Below are positions 1 to 5,051 of a stretch of DNA of 6,677 nucleotides, piece after piece. The position numbers were made by a program, and so were the translations under genes. The notes beneath the pieces are model-generated. The model did not search any database and had not been told where the DNA came from. It saw only the letters and a list, made by a program, of their open reading frames with translations. This stretch comes from Treponema sp. (GTDB lineage Bacteria > Spirochaetota > Spirochaetia > Treponematales > Breznakiellaceae). Numbering within the stretch: the stretch's first letter is position 1; each line of letters begins with the position of its first letter. The stretch is taken from assembly GCA_009784995.1 (NCBI GenBank), contig WQXE01000100.1:1-6677 (forward strand), read 5' to 3'.

Positions 1-559
1 GGGTCTAAAAGAACTATTACAGATGGAAAGTGTTCTGGAAATAGAAAAAGATCGAGACAGTGAGCATTATTGGCAGGATGTGCAGCCTCTGTTAGATGAA
101 GCGGTGCAGGTTTTTTGCAATGAACGTGAAAGAGAAGGAAAACACACAGAAAATGATATAATTTCCAATCTTGAAAAAATCGAAAAATCGCTGGAAATGA
201 TTAACACTTTTGTTCCAACGATTGAGCAGACATTAAAAGACAATATAAAAACGCGTTTTTCAGAATTACTTGGAAACCAAATTGACGAAAACAGGATATT
301 GGCAGAAACAGCTTCATTATTGTTAAAATATACAATATCAGAAGAAATTTCTCGTTTGTCGTCACATTTGACCGAATTCAGAAAAGAAACAGAACATAAT
401 CCGCGTCCTGGAAAAAAACTGGATTTTTTATGTCAGGAAATAAACAGGGAAATAAACACAATTGGTTCAAAGAGTGCTATAATAGAAGTAAACAGCGAAG
501 TTGTAAAAATGAAAGAAATGCTGGAAAACATCAGGGAGCAGTTAAGAAATATAGAGTAG
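1..559 (+). CDS. yicC: YicC/YloC-family endoribonuclease, 3' part (5' end outside window)
   Basis: The reading frame is open from the first bases (seven codons precede the first ATG at 23), so the gene begins upstream and the window holds about the last 185 residues. YicC proteins are usually near 290 residues. The C-terminus matches the conserved YicC/YloC (DUF1732) end: counted from the ATG at 23, residues 130-151 carry the pattern G-K-K-L-D-F-L-x-Q-E-x-N-R-E-x-N-T-x-x-S-K-S, followed by a helix ending REQLRNIE, which closely resembles E. coli YicC ending MREQIQNIE. The middle is helical with an NEREREGK segment (33-40), also typical. Known members are metal-dependent endoribonucleases acting on RNA in the cytoplasm. 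The gene ends 6 bases before cmk. In Firmicutes the homologue yloC lies near gmk; here a CMP kinase takes that place. The family call is firm; the RNA target is unknown. Confidence 0.9.
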   Translation, partial: GLKELLQMESVLEIEKDRDSEHYWQDVQPLLDEAVQVFCNEREREGKHTENDIISNLEKIEKSLEMINTFVPTIEQTLKDNIKTRFSELLGNQIDENRILAETASLLLKYTISEEISRLSSHLTEFRKETEHNPRPGKKLDFLCQEINREINTIGSKSAIIEVNSEVVKMKEMLENIREQLRNIE

Positions 560-565
560 GAGAAT

Positions 566-1132
566 ATGAGTAAAAATATTAAAATTGCTATTTCAGGAAG
601 AAGCGGCTGCGGCAATACGACCGTAAGTAAAATGATCGCGGACGCGCTGGGATTGTGTTTTATTAATTTTACATTTCGTTCCCTCGCAAAAGAGCGTAAC
701 CTGGAATTAAAAGATGTACTAACACTTGCCGCGAAAGATGATTCGATAGACAAAGAAGTAGATACAAGGCAGGTTCAGCTCGCGATGGAAAGCGGCGGTT
801 GTGTGCTTGGCTCGCGTCTCGCGATTTGGATGTTAAAAGACGCTGATTTAAAAGTTTATTTGGACGCGACACCGAAAACTAGAGCCGCGCGCATTGTAAA
901 CAGGGAGGGTGGCAGCCTAGAAGAAATCGCCGTTTTTACAGCAGATCGTGACAGGCAGGATCACGGACGATACCTGCGGATTTATAATATTGATACCGAT
1001 GATTATAGTTTCGCGGATTTAATAATTGATACAGATAATATTAATCCCCAGCAGATTACAGAAATAATCATTAATAGAGCAAAGATGATTCACACGGAGG
1101 CACAGAGACACGGAGGACACGGAATTAATTAA
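566..1132 (+). CDS. cmk: Cytidylate kinase, short type II (archaeal/spirochaete-like)
   Basis: This 188-residue cytoplasmic enzyme should transfer phosphate from ATP to CMP/dCMP in pyrimidine nucleotide salvage. The P-loop GRSGCGNTT is at residues 11-19. An FRSLAKERN segment follows at 37-45, then DKEVDTRQ (62-69), the RLAIWMLKDADLKVYLDA core (84-101) and a lid-like segment with R128 and R130 before YLRIYNIDTDDYS (136-148). This order and spacing fit the roughly 180-residue type II Cmk rather than the 220-residue E. coli type. Where I remember EGRLAGW as usual, this protein has GSRLAIW. The ATG at 566 has AGGAG at 558-562, partly inside the yicC stop region, with short spacing. The last 13 residues (from H176) are encoded by an 8-base-period repeat and are probably not part of the enzyme fold. 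The FliK-like gene starts 2 bases after the stop. Confidence 0.9.
   Translation: MSKNIKIAISGRSGCGNTTVSKMIADALGLCFINFTFRSLAKERNLELKDVLTLAAKDDSIDKEVDTRQVQLAMESGGCVLGSRLAIWMLKDADLKVYLDATPKTRAARIVNREGGSLEEIAVFTADRDRQDHGRYLRIYNIDTDDYSFADLIIDTDNINPQQITEIIINRAKMIHTEAQRHGGHGIN
1091..1123 (+). repeat. Short 8-base-period repeat forming the end of cmk
   Basis: The units ACACGGAG (1092-1099), GCACAGAG (1100-1107) and ACACGGAG (1108-1115) follow each other directly. A further ACACGGA (1117-1123) is offset by one base. ACACGGAGG therefore occurs twice, 16 bases apart. The purine- and C-rich strand is unlike the AT-rich flanks. In frame it encodes a His/Thr/Glu/Gln/Arg-rich tail containing TEAQRHGG. I recall similar CACGGAG/CACAGAG repeats, and such tails on unrelated predicted proteins, in many bacterial genomes, so it is probably a dispersed repeat that landed at the cmk stop. 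The GGAGG at 1112-1116 is 18 bases from the next ATG, too far to be an efficient ribosome site. Confidence 0.75.
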
Positions 1133-1134
1133 TA

Positions 1135-2160
1135 ATGATTATTGGAAAAAACTTACCGACGACAAAAGATAATGTATCTGCGAAAAATGCTGTTGCTTCC
1201 AAAGCGCAATCTTCTGCGCAAACATCCAAGCCATCACTTTCTGCCGCTCAAAATATACCCAGAACCGCGGCTTCTTTAATATCCGCGGCAGGGCTTCCGG
1301 CTGATAAACTTTCATCTTCAATTGTTTCGTTTCTGCGGTTCTTTTCCCTGCCTTTAAAACCACAGATGTTAGCCGACATGCGCCGCAATGTTTTTGCCAA
1401 GCAGTCCGCGCAGACTACACAACAATCAAATCAAACCGTAAATCATAGTGATTCCCAAAATACTTTAACAACAACCAAATTCTTTGATACTCCTAAAGGA
1501 CGGGAAGTGCTTGCCTTGGTAGCTGCCGCCTCTGAAAGTAAGGGAGTAGAACTTTCTCCAAAAGGTCTTGAATCGTACGCGCACGCTGTCGATCCCGATT
1601 CGCGTCAGAATGGAGAAGGACGTAAACAAAACAAAGAAAAGAAAGAAAAAGATTCTGAGCAAACTGAATTTATATCCGCGGAAGTAATTAAAAAAAAGGT
1701 TTTTGATTATTTGGATGAAAATCCGCTTATCGATATTTTAAATAAATTACCTTGCAAAAACGGACAGCGCTGGATTGTACTTCCATTTGATTTTTCTAAT
1801 GACGGTAAAGAATATAAAGTTTCAATGAGAATATTAATCGATAAAGACAAAGAACAAACTTTATGTATGGCTCTCGATATTACTATCAGTAGCGAACAAT
1901 TAGAAAATAGCGATAAAGAAAAAAACAATAACGATAATCGACAGGTTTTTGTAATGGAAATCGCGAATGAAAAACCTGTTAGAGTTTCTGTATACCTTCA
2001 ACCAGGATTGCCAGAAAAAAAGCATACTCGATTTAAAGAGGAAATTTCCAGTCTTTTTGATATTCCCATCGAACGTATTTTTGTAAAAAATAATACAGAA
2101 TCCTTTCCATACGAATCCGGATGCGGCGAAGATTTAACACCGATAAACGAGGTAGTGTAG
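1135..2160 (+). CDS. FliK-like flagellar hook-length/export control protein (putative)
   Basis: A 341-residue protein with no signal peptide or membrane segment. Residues 14-110 are low complexity, rich in Ser, Ala, Gln, Asn and Thr, as in the disordered N-terminal halves of FliK proteins. A charged Lys/Glu linker lies at 160-175. The C-terminal half (about 180-320) is ordered: WIVLPFDF (213-220), a KVSMRILIDKD strand segment (228-238), CMALDI (244-249), then VFVMEIAN and PVRVSVYL (271-288) and a helix. Alternating beta strands followed by a helix fit the FliK C-terminal domain, although identity is weak. The main support is context: the next gene is an FlhB-C-like protein, as in the B. subtilis ylqG-ylqH pair. 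The ATG at 1135 has only a weak GGA at 1121-1123 upstream; no better in-frame ATG lies nearby, and coupling to cmk, whose stop is 2 bases away, is likely. It could instead be an uncharacterised protein unrelated to FliK. Confidence 0.6.
   Translation: MIIGKNLPTTKDNVSAKNAVASKAQSSAQTSKPSLSAAQNIPRTAASLISAAGLPADKLSSSIVSFLRFFSLPLKPQMLADMRRNVFAKQSAQTTQQSNQTVNHSDSQNTLTTTKFFDTPKGREVLALVAAASESKGVELSPKGLESYAHAVDPDSRQNGEGRKQNKEKKEKDSEQTEFISAEVIKKKVFDYLDENPLIDILNKLPCKNGQRWIVLPFDFSNDGKEYKVSMRILIDKDKEQTLCMALDITISSEQLENSDKEKNNNDNRQVFVMEIANEKPVRVSVYLQPGLPEKKHTRFKEEISSLFDIPIERIFVKNNTESFPYESGCGEDLTPINEVV
2149..2153 (+). promoter_or_regulatory. Ribosome binding site deciding a GTG start
   Basis: GAGGT lies 8 bases before the GTG at 2162, inside the end of the FliK-like gene. 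It supports GTG as the true start of the FlhB-like protein even though no ATG is available. Confidence 0.6.
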
Positions 2161-2161
2161 C

Positions 2162-2428
2162 GTGATAAAAAGAAAAATAGCATCGGCTATTGGTTATACC
2201 AAAGGGGATATCGCGCCGGTTTTATTGGCATCCGGCAAAGGTAAACAAGCAGAGCAGATAATTAATGTCGCCCATGAAGCCGGAATTGAAGTTGTCGAAG
2301 ATTCGGCTCTTGCCGCTTTGCTTGATACAAGCGCCAAACCCGGCGATTTTATACCACCAATTTGTTGGGAAGCCGCCGCGAAAGTACTGGCATTTGTAAT
2401 GAAAACCGCAAAAAACGAACCAGTTTAG
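2162..2428 (+). CDS. Stand-alone FlhB C-terminal-like protein (EscU/YscU/HrcU family fragment)
   Basis: An 88-residue cytoplasmic protein matching only the globular C-terminal part of the flagellar export switch FlhB. It has APVLLASGKG (18-27), the helix KQAEQIINVAHEAGIEVVED (28-47), SALAALL (48-54) and GDFIPPICWEAAAKVLAFV (61-79), in the same order as the FlhB C-domain after its cleavage site. The four FlhB membrane helices and the NPTH self-cleavage motif are absent: the protein starts about where the cleaved C-terminal piece of FlhB begins. Known stand-alone homologues (B. subtilis YlqH, Salmonella-type FlhX/FhlB) can partly replace the FlhB C-domain in substrate-specificity switching. The GTG start is one base after the FliK-like stop, so the two are probably translated together and may work together in export switching. 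The family call is strong; the function here is inferred. Confidence 0.85.
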   Translation: MIKRKIASAIGYTKGDIAPVLLASGKGKQAEQIINVAHEAGIEVVEDSALAALLDTSAKPGDFIPPICWEAAAKVLAFVMKTAKNEPV

Positions 2429-2452
2429 TACCATTTTACATTGTAAAACCCC

Positions 2453-2481
2453 TTGACAAAAATCCTTCATTTTGGGAGTAT
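2453..2481 (+). promoter_or_regulatory. Putative promoter of tRNA-Gly
   Basis: A perfect -35 box TTGACA (2453-2458) is followed after 17 bases by GAGTAT (2476-2481), a poor -10 with A, A and T matching at positions 2, 5 and 6. Transcription would start near 2488, about 17 bases before the mature tRNA-Gly. The -35 box and spacing are good and the -10 is weak, so confidence is moderate. Confidence 0.5.
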
Positions 2482-2504
2482 GAAGAAGGTATTTATACCT
2501 ATTT

Positions 2505-2576
2505 GCGGCTGTCGTATAATGGCTATTACCCTAGCCTTCCAAGCTGGTGACGTCGGTTCGATTCCGATCAGCCGCT
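2505..2576 (+). tRNA. tRNA-Gly (anticodon UCC)
   Basis: A complete 72-base cloverleaf. The acceptor stem GCGGCTG (2505-2511) pairs perfectly with CAGCCGC (2569-2575), leaving discriminator T2576. The anticodon stem is CTAGC/GCTGG with loop CTTCCAA, placing anticodon TCC at 2538-2540. The T arm is GTCGG/CCGAT around loop TTCGATT. The D stem is short, three sure pairs (GTA/TAC), as in other glycine tRNAs. No CCA is encoded, so it must be added after transcription. It should read GGA and, by wobble, GGG glycine codons. Confidence 0.96.
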
Positions 2577-2584
2577 TCTCTATG

Positions 2585-2653
2585 GTCTTTTTTTTAATTG
2601 TAAAAAAAAGACTGGCGTCTGCCTTCGGGCAGTCGCTTCAGTGTCTATTTTTT
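2585..2653 (+). terminator. Terminator region with two alternative hairpins after tRNA-Gly
   Basis: Hairpin 1 has an 11-pair perfect stem: 2585-2595 (GTC plus eight T) with 2602-2612 (eight A plus GAC), loop AATTGT. Hairpin 2 has a CTGCC/GGCAG stem (2619-2623/2628-2632) closed by a stable TTCG loop, then after a T-T mismatch GCG/CGC (2615-2617/2634-2636), and further out ACTG/CAGT (2611-2614/2639-2642) with a two-base bulge. It is followed five bases later by six T (2648-2653). The A-run at 2602-2609 can also pair with this T-run, so the second hairpin has the A-tract/hairpin/T-tract form of a bidirectional intrinsic terminator. The two hairpins share the arm at 2602-2612. The likely role is to end the tRNA-Gly transcript. 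Confidence 0.65.
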
Positions 2654-2694
2654 ATAGTCGCTGATGCTCAATAGATTTGTTGAAAGTAACATTG

Positions 2695-2768
2695 GGGCGC
2701 ATAGCTCAGCTGGTTAGAGCGCTTGTTTTACACGCAAGATGTCCCTGGTTCGAATCCGGGTGTGCCCA
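2695..2768 (+). tRNA. tRNA-Val (anticodon UAC)
   Basis: A complete 74-base cloverleaf. The acceptor stem GGGCGCA (2695-2701) pairs with TGTGCCC (2761-2767) with one G-T pair; the discriminator is A2768. The D stem is GCTC/GAGC around AGCTGGTTA. The anticodon stem CTTGT/GCAAG holds loop TTTACAC, with anticodon TAC at 2729-2731. The variable loop is ATGTC, and the T arm is CCTGG/CCGGG around TTCGAAT. CCA is not encoded. I see no convincing promoter in the 41 bases between the upstream T-run and this gene, and no terminator between it and the lipoprotein gene 38 bases downstream, so shared transcription with that gene is possible. Confidence 0.96.
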
Positions 2769-2773
2769 AATTA

Positions 2774-2791
2774 TTTTGTCAATTTTGTCAA
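2774..2791 (+). repeat. Perfect 9-base tandem repeat before the lipoprotein gene
   Basis: TTTTGTCAA occurs twice head to tail (2774-2782 and 2783-2791) in the 38-base gap between tRNA-Val and the lipoprotein gene. Each copy contains TTGTCA, one mismatch from a -35 box, but no -10 can fit before the ATG at 2807. It may be a slippage duplication or a protein site; nothing in the sequence decides. Confidence 0.6.
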
Positions 2792-2795
2792 CTTC

Positions 2796-2800
2796 GGAGG
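2796..2800 (+). promoter_or_regulatory. Strong ribosome binding site fixing the lipoprotein start
   Basis: GGAGG ends 6 bases before the ATG at 2807 and is followed by an A-run. It shows that the ATG at 2807 is the real start, not the in-frame TTG at 2723, which would lie inside tRNA-Val. Confidence 0.85.
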
Positions 2801-2806
2801 AAAAAA

Positions 2807-3910
2807 ATGAAAAAACTAATTTGCGCTTGTTTAATAATTATTTCGGTAATGTCAATTTCATGCCGCGGAAGAACGGATCCTAACCTCGTTAATCATACGG
2901 GAGTTACTGTGCGTCTGCTTACCGATGCCACAGGGGTTGATGACAGGTCTTTTAATGCCGCTGCCTGGCGCGGAATTCTTGAGTTTTACGGTGATACCTG
3001 GGCTAATACAAGACTTAGAGGAACAGCTTACGATTGGGTTACCGCCGCGGATCGCAGTATGTACATTCCAAACTTAAGACAAGCAACTGATGAAGGTTAC
3101 GATTTAATTATAGCTACTGGTTTTACCTGGGATGAAGCTTTAGACAGAGTAGCCGCGGACAATCCTAATCAAAAATATTTGATAGTTGATGTTGACTGGC
3201 TTAGTTCGCCTAATGTTATGCAGGCAGTTTACGCCGAACATGAAGGTTCTTATCTTGTTGGTGTCGCCGCGGCGTTAAAAGCGGTGGAAGATGGTATTGT
3301 TAATCCTCGTTTTGGTTTTATCGGCGGAGTACCCGGCGCGGTAATAACAAAATTTGAAGTCGGTTTCGTGCAAGGAATTTTATCTGTAATTCCAAACGCT
3401 CAGATTGTTGACTACTATGTAAATAGCTGGGGCGAACCCGCTCTCGCGAAAATACAGGCAATGAACTGGTATGATTCCGGGGTTTACGCGATTTTTTCCG
3501 CTGCCGGAAACAGCGGTAATGGTACGATCGCGCAAGCAAGAGAATATCGCGCCGCAGGCAGAAATGTATGGGCTATCGGTGTAGATTCGGATCAATTTGA
3601 AGATGGATTATATAATGATACAGAATCCGCGGTACTTACTTCGATGCTTAAACGTGTAGAAAGCAGTGTGTTATACGCGTTAAACGCGGTTAGAAATAAT
3701 ACTTTTAACCCAAGGGTAATTACTTTTGATTTAAAAGCTGATGGCGTCGGTTATTCATCCGCGAACAGCGCTTTAAGCGCCGATATTATCGCGAAACTGG
3801 AAATTGTTAAAGAACAAATATCAAATGGTCAGATTGTAGTAGCGGCGACACTTGCCGAAGCTATGAGGCTCCCCGGTTTTCCGCGAAATTTAAGAGCGAT
3901 TGACGACTAA
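2807..3910 (+). CDS. BMP/PnrA-family substrate-binding lipoprotein of an ABC importer
   Basis: A 367-residue lipoprotein receptor. The N-terminus MKKLICACLIIISVMSISC is a lipoprotein signal with the acylated Cys at 19 (S-I-S before it, acceptable for spirochaetes). The mature part is a full BMP/PnrA fold: GVDDRSFNAAAWRGI (43-57) matching the D-D-x-S-F-N segment of PnrA, YLIVDVDW (124-131), the hinge-region EGSYLVGVAAALKA (146-159), IFSAAGNSGNGT (229-240), VWAIGVDSDQ (254-263) and LTSMLKR (277-283). From memory of T. pallidum PnrA, residues equivalent to its ligand-contacting Asp, Phe, Asp and Lys appear kept (D128, F230, D260, K282), favouring purine nucleosides; riboflavin-type RfuA receptors belong to the same superfamily and are not excluded. 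It would be anchored to a membrane and deliver ligand to the two permeases encoded next. Its end overlaps the start of the first permease gene by 11 bases. Confidence 0.92.
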   Translation: MKKLICACLIIISVMSISCRGRTDPNLVNHTGVTVRLLTDATGVDDRSFNAAAWRGILEFYGDTWANTRLRGTAYDWVTAADRSMYIPNLRQATDEGYDLIIATGFTWDEALDRVAADNPNQKYLIVDVDWLSSPNVMQAVYAEHEGSYLVGVAAALKAVEDGIVNPRFGFIGGVPGAVITKFEVGFVQGILSVIPNAQIVDYYVNSWGEPALAKIQAMNWYDSGVYAIFSAAGNSGNGTIAQAREYRAAGRNVWAIGVDSDQFEDGLYNDTESAVLTSMLKRVESSVLYALNAVRNNTFNPRVITFDLKADGVGYSSANSALSADIIAKLEIVKEQISNGQIVVAATLAEAMRLPGFPRNLRAIDD

Positions 3911-5051
3911 TATAAAAAGACTATTCAATAAAATACTCAAACCTCAATCCAATTTACGAGGTTCGTTCTTCGACATTTTTATGGGTTCTAATGCCGTTAT
4001 CTCGGCGGCGGTTGTATTTTTAGGTTTTCTTGTCGCTACTTTACTTTTATATATCATTGGAAGAAATCCGGCAGATATGTATGAAGCGATATTGCAGGTT
4101 GTAAGCGGATTTGATTCACGGCGCGGAACGTGGAATGTACGTTATATCGGCGAATGGCTTGTTGTTTCCATGCCGCTTATTTTATGCGGTTTAAGTATGG
4201 GGTTTTCCGCCAGAGCCGGATTATTTAATATAGGAGCGGAAGGACAATATATAATTGGGTTAACAGCGGCGCAAATTATTGCGCTTTCTTTCGCGCAAGT
4301 AACTTTTTTACATATGTTTGCCGCTGTGTTAGGCGCTATAATCGCGGGCGCCGCCTGGGGTGGTATCGCGGGTTTTTTAAAAGCCAGGTACAAAGTTTCG
4401 GAAGTTGTTACAACCATCATGATGAATTATATCGCTCTTTATCTCCATCGTCTAATTACTTTAAGAATACCCGGCAGCAATAGTTTTAGTACGCCTGCTT
4501 TTCCGGAAACCGCGATGCTTACAAGTAATTTTTTATCATCACTTACAAATAATTCTAGATTAAATAACGGTCTTTGGTTAACAATCGCGGCAGTTTTAAT
4601 TTATTGGTTAATCATGGAAAAAAGTACGTTTGGGTTTTCTATACGAGCCGCGGGTCTTAACAGAGAAGCCGCGTTTTACGCCGGGATAAAAGTAAAAACA
4701 AATATTGTAATTGCTTTATCAGTTTCAGGAGCGTTCGCCGGGCTTGCAGGGGCTGTTATATCGCTTGGAATATTTACACAAGGACGTGTTTTATCAGCGT
4801 TTGAAGGTTATGGTTTTGAAGGAATCGCTGTAGCTCTCGCCGGGAATTGCTCTGCGATAGGAATGTCAGTTATGGGATTACTTTTTGGAATGTTAAAATC
4901 AGCGCAGCCATTAATGCAGTCACGCCAAATTCCAAAAGAAATAGTTTCGATCATTATAGGGCTTGTTGTGGTTTTTATAGCGTTAAAACCCGGATTACAC
5001 ATGTTAGCTGAATGGCGGCAAAAAATTAAAGCGCAAAAAGGTGAAATATGA
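3900..5051 (+). CDS. ABC importer permease 1 (NupP/YufP-like, BPD_transp_2 family)
   Basis: A 383-residue inner-membrane permease of the nucleoside/BMP-type importers. A basic N-terminus precedes a first membrane segment at about 32-54. The signature GLFNIGAEGQYIIGL is at 107-121, followed by hydrophobic helices near 122-160, the VSEVVTTIMMNYIA segment (166-179), a helix at 225-239, the cytoplasmic coupling loop RAAGLNREAAFYAGI (249-263) that would contact the ATPase, a helix at 268-290, GYGFEGIAVALAG (303-315) and a last helix at 346-362. These mark the first, longer permease of such pairs. The chosen start is TTG at 3900, overlapping the receptor gene: an in-frame stop at 3891-3893 forbids anything earlier, and the only ATG nearby (3981) would remove 27 residues and lacks a ribosome site. 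A weak AAGAG at 3892-3896 and translational coupling may serve the TTG. Confidence 0.92.
   Translation: MTTNIKRLFNKILKPQSNLRGSFFDIFMGSNAVISAAVVFLGFLVATLLLYIIGRNPADMYEAILQVVSGFDSRRGTWNVRYIGEWLVVSMPLILCGLSMGFSARAGLFNIGAEGQYIIGLTAAQIIALSFAQVTFLHMFAAVLGAIIAGAAWGGIAGFLKARYKVSEVVTTIMMNYIALYLHRLITLRIPGSNSFSTPAFPETAMLTSNFLSSLTNNSRLNNGLWLTIAAVLIYWLIMEKSTFGFSIRAAGLNREAAFYAGIKVKTNIVIALSVSGAFAGLAGAVISLGIFTQGRVLSAFEGYGFEGIAVALAGNCSAIGMSVMGLLFGMLKSAQPLMQSRQIPKEIVSIIIGLVVVFIALKPGLHMLAEWRQKIKAQKGEI

Noticed and set aside
433..872. Minus-strand open frames opposite yicC and cmk
   Set aside because: They are antisense to well-recognised conserved genes and have no family resemblance or ribosome site.
1092..1123. 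Repeat at the end of cmk considered as a CRISPR array
   Set aside because: The units are 8 bases and directly joined, without spacers; it is a short tandem/dispersed repeat.
2434..2448. Small inverted repeat TTTTAC-ATT-GTAAAA after the FlhB-like gene, considered as a terminator
   Set aside because: Only six mostly A-T pairs with a three-base loop and no T-run after it; too weak to call a terminator.
2362..2674. Short plus-strand open frames across the tRNA-Gly and terminator region
   Set aside because: They run through a complete tRNA and through hairpin sequence, have no ribosome site or recognisable protein features, and one merely shadows the end of the FlhB-like gene.
2505..2768. tRNA genes considered as an integration (att) site with a mobile element
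   Set aside because: No integrase gene, no duplicated tRNA 3' end in the window, and the flanking genes look like ordinary chromosomal genes.
2723..2806. In-frame 28-codon extension of the lipoprotein starting at TTG 2723
   Set aside because: It lies within tRNA-Val, lacks a ribosome site, and would bury the lipoprotein signal peptide; ATG 2807 has a perfect GGAGG and starts exactly at the signal.
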